Below, in pieces: positions 7,536 to 13,115 of a DNA stretch of 13,115 nucleotides (positions are counted from its first letter, which is position 1; every line of letters begins with the position of its first letter). Origin of the DNA: Chrysochromulina tobinii (taxonomy: Eukaryota; Haptophyta; Prymnesiales; Chrysochromulinaceae); NCBI GenBank assembly GCA_001275005.1, contig JWZX01000430.1, positions 1 to 13,115 of the forward strand, in the 5' to 3' direction. The translations under genes and the position numbers were made by a program. The notes below the pieces were generated by a model, which was not told the DNA's origin, ran no database searches, and saw nothing but the letters and a program-made list of their open reading frames with translations.

Positions 7536-8585
7536 TTAACAGAACTCAGAAGTTCGGGAGCGGCGGTCGTCGTCAGCGTCGGCTGTTGGCTCATGCGGCG
7601 GAGTCAAAGGAGGAGGAGTATCCAACAACCTCGGGGAAGCGCCGCCGCCGTCCCAGTGGTAGAGAGCGAGGCCGATGACGACAAGGGCAAAGGCGAGGGC
7701 GTATACGATGCCTGGCGATGCCTGCAGGAGCGTCAGCCCCGCCGCGACCGACCAAAAGTCCGAGGTGAGGAGTGAGAGGTTCATCGTGGTGGCACTCGAG
7801 CCACGCTCTAACAGAAAGGCCACCCCCACGTAGAAGCACGTGAGCGCAAGCACAAAGGCAGCGCCCAGTCCGAGACGCTCCCACGCGCCGCTCGCGCTGC
7901 CGCCCGCGCCCGCCCACGCCGCGGACAATGCCTCGCGCTCGAGCACCGCCGACTGAATGAGCGCGATTGCCGCACCGTACGCGCCGAGGTGGGCGAGGTA
8001 CTCGACGCGGTCGTCGAGGCGCTGTCGCAGCAGGTGCTCCTGCGCGACGTTGGAGACGCCATAGAGGGCGGCGCCCGCGAGCACAAGCACATCGCCAAGC
8101 CACGCCTGTGGGAAGCCCGCGTCCGTGCGTATCAGGTCCGATGCGAACAGGGCCACGATGCCAGCGACGCACAGCACGGCCGCGCCGCACTGGCGCGCCG
8201 AGTAGCGCACGTGCAGGAACGTGGCCGAGAGGGCCATGACCGTAGGCACAGTGAAGGCGTCGAGCACAGTCACCGAGCACAGGTCGGTGTACTGGTACGC
8301 CTTGACAAGCAGGTAATTGGCCTCGACGTCGGCCACTGCAAGGGCGAGCCACTGCCACCAGGGTAGCGTCGGCCGCGCCAGTGTGCCGGCCAGCCGTCGA
8401 TGCCGCCGACGCATCCAGAGTGGCACCCAGTGCAGTGCGAGCAGCGCGTATGCCATGCCAGACTGGGCCGTAGGCGCGTCCACGCCAAGGGCGGCGAGCC
8501 GCTGCGAGCAGACGCCCGTCACAGTGAGCAGCAGCGAGAGGGCCTGCCAGCCGAGGAGCGCGCCGAGGCTCGAGGCGCTGCGCAT
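7536..8585 (-). CDS. SLC35F-family (DMT superfamily) transporter
   Basis: The protein is 349 residues from the first in-frame ATG at 8585; upstream the frame opens only at a GTG (8612). About ten hydrophobic segments run from residue 8 to 311, the drug/metabolite-transporter layout. The diagnostic stretch is DVEANYLLVKAYQYTD (86-101) followed by VLDAFTVPTVMALS (107-120), very close to the SLC35F1/F2/F6-type signature 'DVEANYLVVKAYQYT'. A second half follows with LGDVLVLAGAALYGVSNV (163-180). The C-terminal 35 residues are acidic and Pro-rich and probably cytosolic. Length agrees with the family (about 350-400). SLC35 proteins carry nucleotide sugars or related solutes across Golgi/ER or plasma membranes, but most F members have no settled substrate. 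The gene is divergent from the zinc-finger/ankyrin gene, sharing a 310 bp 5' region. Confidence 0.85.
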   Translation of the reverse strand: MRSASSLGALLGWQALSLLLTVTGVCSQRLAALGVDAPTAQSGMAYALLALHWVPLWMRRRHRRLAGTLARPTLPWWQWLALAVADVEANYLLVKAYQYTDLCSVTVLDAFTVPTVMALSATFLHVRYSARQCGAAVLCVAGIVALFASDLIRTDAGFPQAWLGDVLVLAGAALYGVSNVAQEHLLRQRLDDRVEYLAHLGAYGAAIALIQSAVLEREALSAAWAGAGGSASGAWERLGLGAAFVLALTCFYVGVAFLLERGSSATTMNLSLLTSDFWSVAAGLTLLQASPGIVYALAFALVVIGLALYHWDGGGASPRLLDTPPPLTPPHEPTADADDDRRSRTSEFC

Positions 8586-8895
8586 CCGGGAGGCTCGTGG
8601 GAGCCACGACACAGGGTCACGTCGAGTCTCGTGAACGAGAAGTTGTTTATGTATAGACTTGACTTGACTTGAACGAGAAGGATTCCTGTGAAGGTCCTAC
8701 AGTAGAGGGTCGACTCTTTGTTTAAGGGGGCGACGTTTGAACCACACTTTCCCAATTGCCGCCCCCAAGTGCGTTCGCCAGAAGTATGATGAGGATGCTA
8801 ATCACCAGTTTGCGCGTGTTGGACGCTCGCGAATCAAGTGTCGTCGGCGAACACGGCGCGACGGCCTGCCCCGCCCCGCAGGAGCCATCGAGCTG
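8586..8895. promoter_or_regulatory. Divergent promoter region with an 11 bp direct repeat
   Basis: This 310 bp gap lies between two start codons pointing away from each other (8585 minus, 8896 plus), so it should contain both promoters. TGAACGAGAAG occurs twice in the same orientation, at 8632-8642 and 8670-8680, and three ACTTG units run between about 8657 and 8671. A weak TATA-like sequence (TATACATAAA on the minus strand, near 8647-8656) lies about 65 bases upstream of the transporter start. The stretch from 8737 to 8895 stays open in the frame of the ankyrin gene but starts at TTG and lacks its codon bias, so I read it as a leader. Confidence 0.5.
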
Positions 8896-9843
8896 ATGCC
8901 ACCTCACATGATCCAGTCGCCGCGGCGGTCTGTCGCCGCGCCGGGCCTCAGCAGTGCGCACATCTCGCCGCTGCCACAGCTCGCACCGGCTTCCGTGCCG
9001 GCCGTCTTCCAGATGTGCCCAAACTGCACACAGCAGATCCTTGCGGCCAATTTCCAGCTGCACGAGCTGCACTGCAGCCGCAACTATAAGAAGTGCCCGC
9101 ACTGTTCGGTGCTGCTGCCCGTTGCCGAACTCGATGCGCACATCGAGGAGCGGCGAGGCACGCTCGAGGTGCTCGCTGCTGCGCTCGCGCGTGGTGACGC
9201 AGCACGTGTGAGGGCGGCACTCGAGCACGACGGCGCGGCCGCGGCGCTCGGCTGGAGCGACGAGGCCGGTGCCTCGCTGCTGCACCTCGCTGCTGCCCAC
9301 TCAAAGGACCGGTGGGACCTGCAGGCGCTGGTGGAGCACATGCTGAGCCTCGGCGCCAATGTTGGCGCTCGTGACAGCCTCGGGTGGACGCCGCTGCACA
9401 CGGCCGCACGGGCGGGCGCCGCGGCCGCGTGCACGTGCCTCCTCGCCGCTGGCGCTGACGTGCACGCCCGCGGCGGTCTGGGCGTCACGCCACTCGAGGT
9501 GTGCAGCGGCGAGGAGGTGCGGTTGGCGCTGCTGCACGCGGGAGCCGAGCTCACACCCTCCCGAGGGGCGAGCCGAGCCGGTAGCAGCCGCGCCGACTCG
9601 AGCGAGCCGCCCTCGGGGCCGCCTTCGGGGCCGCCCTCGGGCTCCGCCTCCGCCCGAGGCTCCTCGCGCGGCGGCGGCGGCGTGTCGGTGGCCGGCCTCG
9701 ACGTATCTCTTAGACCGGCCGTTAAAGGCGACGGCACCGTACGCGCTGGGAGCTTCGTGCCGCATCCACCCTCATCGCGGCCCGTGTCATCGCGCCACGC
9801 ACAACGTCTGCGCGCGCAGGTGCAGGGGGCTGACGCAGGCTGA
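8896..9843 (+). CDS. TRAFD1/XAF1-like zinc finger fused to ankyrin repeats
   Basis: The protein is 315 residues from the first in-frame ATG (8896); the longer open frame starts at a TTG (8737). A first zinc finger reads C41-x2-C44-x11-H56-x3-C60. A second reads C67-x2-C70-x11-H82, where the fourth ligand position (86) is Arg instead of Cys. The phrases NFQLHELHCSRN (52-63) and CPHC (67-70) resemble the paired fingers of TRAFD1/XAF1-type proteins. Ankyrin repeats follow at about 90-220, with GASLLHLAAAH (125-135), GWTPLHTAARAG (163-174) and GVTPLEVC (196-203) marking three repeats. The tail is Ser/Pro/Gly-rich, with a short SGPP repeat (about 240-249) built from a GC-rich tandem at about 9610-9645. 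No membrane segment is visible. The likely role is protein-protein interaction, perhaps in ubiquitin-linked signalling, but that is inference. Transcription is divergent from the SLC35F-like gene and convergent with the GH5-like gene. Confidence 0.75.
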   Translation: MPPHMIQSPRRSVAAPGLSSAHISPLPQLAPASVPAVFQMCPNCTQQILAANFQLHELHCSRNYKKCPHCSVLLPVAELDAHIEERRGTLEVLAAALARGDAARVRAALEHDGAAAALGWSDEAGASLLHLAAAHSKDRWDLQALVEHMLSLGANVGARDSLGWTPLHTAARAGAAAACTCLLAAGADVHARGGLGVTPLEVCSGEEVRLALLHAGAELTPSRGASRAGSSRADSSEPPSGPPSGPPSGSASARGSSRGGGGVSVAGLDVSLRPAVKGDGTVRAGSFVPHPPSSRPVSSRHAQRLRAQVQGADAG

Positions 9844-9933
9844 CTCGAAGAGCCGTCACACTCACAACAGAGGTATCTCCGAAGGATATAGGCGAAAAGA
9901 GAAGCTGAGAGGAGGGCACAGGAGAGCGCATGG

Positions 9934-9966
9934 GAGAGCGGACAGGAGAGGATCCTCTCCGCTCTC
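9934..9966. repeat. Stem-loop downstream of the zinc-finger/ankyrin gene
   Basis: GAGAGCGGA (9934-9942) pairs perfectly with TCCGCTCTC (9958-9966) across a 15-base loop. An alternative perfect 16 bp palindrome, GGAGAGGATCCTCTCC, occupies 9945-9960, so the strand can form two competing foldbacks. The element begins 90 bases beyond the stop codon at 9843. A 3'-end or boundary role is possible but unproven. Confidence 0.5.
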
Positions 9967-10271
9967 GAGCGCCGCACCCTCCACACACGAGCCACGACGA
10001 TCAATGCAATCGACGTCACTCGTCACACGTCAGTCAGTACGCGTACGACAGGGTCCGCGCCGAGTCCACACAGCGAGATCGATCCGTCGCAAGACGCAAC
10101 GGTCATACCCGGACAGGCCGGACCGCTTCCGCCGACGCTTCCGTACAGCACGCGCGGGCTGCAAATTTATCTGCTAAAACGCTTAAAACGCGTAATCGCT
10201 TCTCGACGGTCGGTAATCACCCTAAGCGCCACACACGTCGGTATCGGTCGACACGTCCGCGACGCGACTAG

Positions 10272-10298
10272 CGACACGTATTATATACGATCGTGTCG
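10272..10298. repeat. Stem-loop downstream of the GH5-like gene
   Basis: CGACACG (10272-10278) pairs with CGTGTCG (10292-10298) around a 13-base AT-rich loop. An alternative inner CGTAT/ATACG pairing with a 3-base loop lies at 10277-10289. It sits about 100 bases beyond the stop codon of the minus-strand GH5-like gene (10397), at nearly the same distance as the hairpin beyond the convergent neighbour. Confidence 0.4.
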
Positions 10299-10396
10299 AC
10301 TGTCGTAGCTCGTACCGGCGACGTAAGGCTAAGGGGGCGGTGGCACTGGGTCGGGTCGGGTGTGAGCCTGGCGGGTTAGCCGCCTTAGCCCGCGGG

Positions 10397-12514
10397 TCAG
10401 AGGTCCATCGCCGCGGTTCGCCTGTGGCGGGCATCCTCAGCGTCCTCTTCCACAGGGTTGAAGCTGGATCTCGTTAAGCGCTCGGCACGGCGTCGATGCT
10501 CCTCTCGAGGCGAGAAGGTCTCCTCGTCCTCCACGTCCTTCTCCACCATCGGCGCCGCCGCCGCCCCACGCCTTCCCGAGCTTAATCCCGAGCTGGCCTT
10601 CGCGCCACTGCCGCGGCTCGCTCGGCGGCTTTCCATCGCCGCCTCGGCTGCTTTCGGCCGTGGCGGCGGCGCCACTGCGGGCGCACGCGCGCTGCCGGTC
10701 GCGCCCGCAGAAGCGTGGGTGGTGGGCATGTTCTCGAGTCCATCGGAATCTGCGTCGGCCTCCGCGCTCTGATTGCCGCCGTTCGCCTTGGTGCTGCCCT
10801 TGGCGCCGCCGCCCTTTTTGCGCCCGGCGGTGGCGCCCGCGGCGCCCGCGGCGGCGCCCGTGCTGGTCGGCGTGGCGGCATCGTCGAGAGCGGCCATGAG
10901 CCCTTGCTCTTCCTCCTCGATTTGCTCCGCCTCGGCACCCTTGGCAGAGCCGTTGGTGGCCTTGCTCTTCTTCGACTTGGGCAGAGGCACGAGGGCGGTG
11001 GTGGCGACGGCGGCGGTGGCGAGCGGCACGTTGAGAAGCGTCCATACGAGCGTCGTCAACGGCAGGAGCCCCGAGGGCGTGCGCGCATCGAGCCAGCGAC
11101 GCACCGGCGCACAGTGGGTCACGAAGAGCCCGAGCTGCCTGAGCAGCAGCAGCAGCGAGAGCAGCGCCACGGCAAGCGCCTGTGGGGAGATTGGGAGAAG
11201 GACCTCGGGCGAGGGCGGCGGCGGCGGCGGCGAGGGCGCCATCAGCGTGGAGAGCGACGTCGTCGTCGCGGCGAGAATCGGCGGCGGCGCGCTGCTTGCA
11301 TGCAGCACCGTGCCGACGTGCGTGGACTGCACAGCCATGAGCTTCTGCAGCTTCGCATCCCAAGTACGTGTCCAGTCGTCACGCATGAGGCCGCCGGTGT
11401 TGTTGATGCGCGGGCCGTCCCGCGAGGCGCGATGGCCGCCCGCCGCCACCGCTGCGAGCTGCTCAGGCTCGAACGGCGAGTGGCCACCGACGCCCGATTT
11501 GGGGTTGAGTCCATCGTAGAAGAGGTTGAGGGACTTTTCCTTGGCGTACTGGAGCGCCCACGTCTGCCAGGCGAGGTCGCGTGGAGATCCCTCGAAGGGA
11601 CCGCCGAGATGAAGGATGAGGCTCGCGGGCTCACGCGCCTCAGCCTTCTGGAGCACGAAGAGAAAGTGCTCCTGCCAGACGAGCTCCGTGTTCTGTGGGA
11701 AGTCCTCGCTCTCCATGTATGGGAGCACGTGCACACCCGGCCCGTACGAGTGCGCCATGTACACGAGGCGCGTCGGGTCGTGCAGCTCAACGGGCCGCCG
11801 GCGTGCACCTACGAGGTTCTCTCCGTCGTGGTAGGTCGGGTACATGGTCGCAAACTCCATCTCGGGGTCCTGCGCCGCGCCTGGCGTCGCTCCCACTCCC
11901 TGCACGCCGATGAGCCAGCGCGGGCACTTGGCATTCACGTGGTCCCCCAGGCGCGCGGCAGCAACGTCCCAGTCGGTGGGCTCGCTCTCGACGCTCGGCG
12001 GCGTGTTCTTGCCCCACGACGCCGCCGAGGGCAGGTTCTTGAGGTCCACGCCGATGATGTTCCACTGCGGGCACAGCCGGTGGCTCACCGACGTCCACGA
12101 GTCGAGCACAGTCAGCTCGTTGATCGAGCGCGAGTACCAGAGGGTCTCGAGCGAGTGCGCGACGAGCCAGACGAGCAGGCCTTGGCCCGCCGCACGCCGC
12201 GAGATGACGCGCAGAGCGTCAATGTACTTGAGCGGCCGGCCCGATCCCTCCTCGAGCAGGTACGGGTTGCGCCCATGGTCGAACGACGTGGCGGGAATCG
12301 GCTCGTCAAAGAGAACGTGTTGGTGCAGGAACGGAATCTTGATCGCGTTGAAGCCGTAGTGCCGCACCAGGCCAAGCAGCTCGTCCACTGAGCGCCGCTC
12401 GAGGCCACCCGGCAGCCCAAGTGCACTCTCGGCGCCCCACCACACGACGCCCTTCAGCTGGAATGGATGCCCATTAGCACGCAGGCTGCCATCAACGGAC
12501 TCCATCGTCAGCAT
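10397..12514 (-). CDS. GH5-like (cellulase-fold) protein lacking catalytic glutamates, with C-terminal membrane segments
   Basis: The protein is 705 residues from the ATG at 12514 (another at 12505). An in-frame TGA lies shortly upstream, so no signal peptide is encoded in this exon. Residues 12-395 follow the glycoside hydrolase family 5 layout: NGHPFQLKGVVWWGAES (14-30), GFNAIKIPF (54-62), WNIIGVDLKNLP (151-162), CPRWLIGVQGVG (197-208), RLVYMAHSYGPGVH (249-262), PRDLAWQ (311-317) and FYDGLNPKSG (332-341). The acid/base Glu of 'DLKNEP' is Leu161. The nucleophile region, normally 'GEFGG', is LHLGG (301-305), with His302 at the Glu position. The usual 'VEGV' Glu is Gln205 and the usual Trp of 'YWxLNPNS' is Asp334. 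A Pro-rich linker (427-436), two hydrophobic segments (about 443-467 and 482-510), a basic patch (KSKKSK) and a long Ala/Gly/charged tail follow. Glycosidase activity is therefore unlikely; carbohydrate binding or a structural role is my inference. Confidence 0.75.
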   Translation of the reverse strand: MLTMESVDGSLRANGHPFQLKGVVWWGAESALGLPGGLERRSVDELLGLVRHYGFNAIKIPFLHQHVLFDEPIPATSFDHGRNPYLLEEGSGRPLKYIDALRVISRRAAGQGLLVWLVAHSLETLWYSRSINELTVLDSWTSVSHRLCPQWNIIGVDLKNLPSAASWGKNTPPSVESEPTDWDVAAARLGDHVNAKCPRWLIGVQGVGATPGAAQDPEMEFATMYPTYHDGENLVGARRRPVELHDPTRLVYMAHSYGPGVHVLPYMESEDFPQNTELVWQEHFLFVLQKAEAREPASLILHLGGPFEGSPRDLAWQTWALQYAKEKSLNLFYDGLNPKSGVGGHSPFEPEQLAAVAAGGHRASRDGPRINNTGGLMRDDWTRTWDAKLQKLMAVQSTHVGTVLHASSAPPPILAATTTSLSTLMAPSPPPPPPSPEVLLPISPQALAVALLSLLLLLRQLGLFVTHCAPVRRWLDARTPSGLLPLTTLVWTLLNVPLATAAVATTALVPLPKSKKSKATNGSAKGAEAEQIEEEEQGLMAALDDAATPTSTGAAAGAAGATAGRKKGGGAKGSTKANGGNQSAEADADSDGLENMPTTHASAGATGSARAPAVAPPPRPKAAEAAMESRRASRGSGAKASSGLSSGRRGAAAAPMVEKDVEDEETFSPREEHRRRAERLTRSSFNPVEEDAEDARHRRTAAMDL

Positions 12515-12526
12515 CGAGGCTGCGAT

Positions 12527-12555
12527 CACTCCTCAAGAGGCACTCCTCCAAGAGG
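12527..12555. repeat. Imperfect tandem duplication just upstream of the GH5-like start codon
   Basis: CACTCCTCAAGAGG (12527-12540) is followed directly by CACTCCTCCAAGAGG (12541-12555), which differs by one inserted C, and then by the start of a third unit (CACTG). Each unit holds a small CCTC/GAGG inverted repeat. The array begins 12 bases upstream of the ATG at 12514, so it is probably in the mRNA leader. Confidence 0.65.
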
Positions 12556-12762
12556 CACTGCGACCACAGCTGAATCCTATCAATTAGAATCCTAGGATGC
12601 TAGGAACCTACAAGTATGCAGACAAAGTGATTGCATGCAAAACAGACATCAAGCAAGCCAAGAGAAACGTAGGGCGACCAACGGACTACCCGTCGGGACC
12701 ATTGGGACTCGGAAAAAAGTGTGGGATTAACATCGATCCTCATGTATACGGCGCCGTTAATA

Positions 12763-12782
12763 GTAAGTAAGTAAGTAAGTAA
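12763..12782. repeat. GTAA tetranucleotide microsatellite, five units
   Basis: Five perfect GTAA units lie about 250 bases upstream of the GH5-like start codon. It is a simple sequence repeat likely to vary in length between strains. No function is implied. Confidence 0.8.
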
Positions 12783-12915
12783 AACACGCCTAACGGCAGC
12801 GTACACGTGGCGAGAGGGATACCCCCAGGCATACTAAGCGTGTACGGTGGTATTGGTCAACAGCCAAGTGCCGGGACTGAACACTGATGAAAGCCATCAG
12901 GGGCCGGGGGGCTTC

Positions 12916-13115
12916 TTACATCAGTCGACGCTCGACCTCGAGGAACCTTTCGACCTCAGCGGAAAACCACGGTTCCGATGATCCGATCTCTCTAGTGAGA
13001 TATCGAAGCGCGGCTCTCTTGTTCCCGGAGGCCTTGGGCTCTCGATTTCGCAGCTGTTCGATCCACTGCTGTTCTCCCCGTTCTCTTTCCTGCCGCTGTA
13101 GAGCCGCTTGTCGTC
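12916..13115 (-). CDS. 3' end of an unrecognised charged, helical protein (N-terminus beyond right edge)
   Basis: The minus frame is open from the window edge to a TAA at 12916-12918, giving 65 visible residues and two leftover bases. It begins Gln/Glu/Arg-rich (RQAALQRQERERGEQQWIEQ), typical of a charged helix or coiled coil. It continues with a mixed, globular-looking end that includes REIGSSEPWFSAEVERFLEVE and finishes ERRLM. No start codon is inside the window. I do not recognise the family. The amphipathic composition and the lack of stops support coding, but 65 codons is weak evidence; it might belong to a mobile element or an ordinary gene. It would be transcribed in tandem with the GH5-like gene, 400 bases upstream of it. 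Confidence 0.45.
   Translation of the reverse strand, partial: RQAALQRQERERGEQQWIEQLRNREPKASGNKRAALRYLTREIGSSEPWFSAEVERFLEVERRLM

Larger units (their letters stand above)
9844..10396. other. Convergent 3' intergenic region
   Basis: These 553 bases separate the stop codons of the zinc-finger/ankyrin gene (plus) and the GH5-like gene (minus). No coding frame shows gene-like codon bias. A purine-rich stretch at about 9894-9952 contains GGAGAGCG at 9921 and 9933 and a related GGAGAGGA at 9945, a 12-base period. Two hairpins lie 90-100 bases beyond each stop codon and are listed separately. I see no tRNA or transposon end. Confidence 0.5.
12515..12915. other. Intergenic region upstream of the GH5-like gene
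   Basis: These 401 bases hold the 5' flank of the GH5-like gene and the 3' flank of the partial gene at the right edge. GC is lower than in the genes. Repeats at 12527-12555 and 12763-12782 are listed separately. AT-rich sequence with several TCCTA/CCTAGG motifs lies at about 12572-12600. An open frame on the minus strand at 12600-12806 has no gene-like codon use or recognisable domain and I do not call it. Confidence 0.5.

Noticed and set aside
9084-10019. 311-codon open frame on the minus strand opposite the zinc-finger/ankyrin gene
   Set aside because: It is Ser/Ala/Arg-rich without domains and opposite to a gene with clear Cys/His ligands and ankyrin signatures.
10715-12391. 558-codon open frame on the plus strand opposite the GH5-like gene
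   Set aside because: It is an antisense shadow caused by high GC at third codon positions. Its translation is Arg/His/Leu-rich without domains, while the minus strand gives a clear GH5 pattern.
12763-12782. GTAA tandem as a possible array of splice donors or a mobile-element end
   Set aside because: It is a simple five-unit microsatellite with no flanking target duplication or inverted termini.
12600-12806. 68-codon hydrophobic open frame on the minus strand
   Set aside because: It crosses the GTAA microsatellite, has no coding bias and no recognisable domain.

Overview
This is nuclear DNA from a GC-rich unicellular eukaryote, most likely a flagellated alga. The protein families are eukaryotic: sperm-tail PG-rich (SHIPPO) repeats, an SLC35F-type nucleotide-sugar-like transporter, a TVP15/COPI-associated Golgi protein, an EXPERA/TMEM97-like ER protein and an ankyrin protein. 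Each gene also has its own flank instead of sitting in an operon. Every gene seen here is one uninterrupted reading frame with a strong G/C bias at third codon positions, and 150-700 bp of lower-GC DNA separates most of them. A haptophyte or a comparable compact-genome algal flagellate fits, but the window does not settle the lineage.

Layout from left to right. Positions 1-1173 (minus): a SHIPPO-repeat axonemal-type protein whose C-terminus runs off the left edge. 1668-3851 (minus): a protein with two cyclic-nucleotide-binding-type domains and a long disordered tail. 4002-5231 (minus): a GT-A-like glycosyltransferase-type protein. 5232-5906: no gene seen. 5907-6389 (minus): an EXPERA-domain membrane protein with a C-terminal KxKxx retrieval-type motif. 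6747-7268 (minus): a TVP15/COPI-associated tetraspanning protein. 7536-8585 (minus): an SLC35F-family transporter. It shares a 310 bp divergent promoter region with 8896-9843 (plus), a TRAFD1/XAF1-like zinc finger fused to ankyrin repeats. 9844-10396: a convergent 3' region containing two hairpins. 10397-12514 (minus): a GH5-fold protein with a proline-rich linker, two membrane segments and a low-complexity tail. 12515-12915: spacer with short tandem repeats. 12916-13115 (minus): the 3' end of an unrecognised charged, helical protein that enters from the right edge.

The genes do not form one pathway. Two loose themes are visible: cilium/flagellum and signalling at the left (SHIPPO, tandem cNBD), and the endomembrane/glycan system in the middle and right (glycosyltransferase-like, EXPERA, TVP15, SLC35F, GH5-like). 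The strongest oddity is the GH5-like protein. It keeps much of the surrounding GH5 signature, but Leu and His occupy the positions expected for the two catalytic glutamates, so it looks like a membrane-tethered pseudoglycosidase. The tandem cNBD protein likewise lacks the phosphate-binding arginine in both domains. In several genes the longest open frame begins at a non-ATG codon; I chose the first in-frame ATG.
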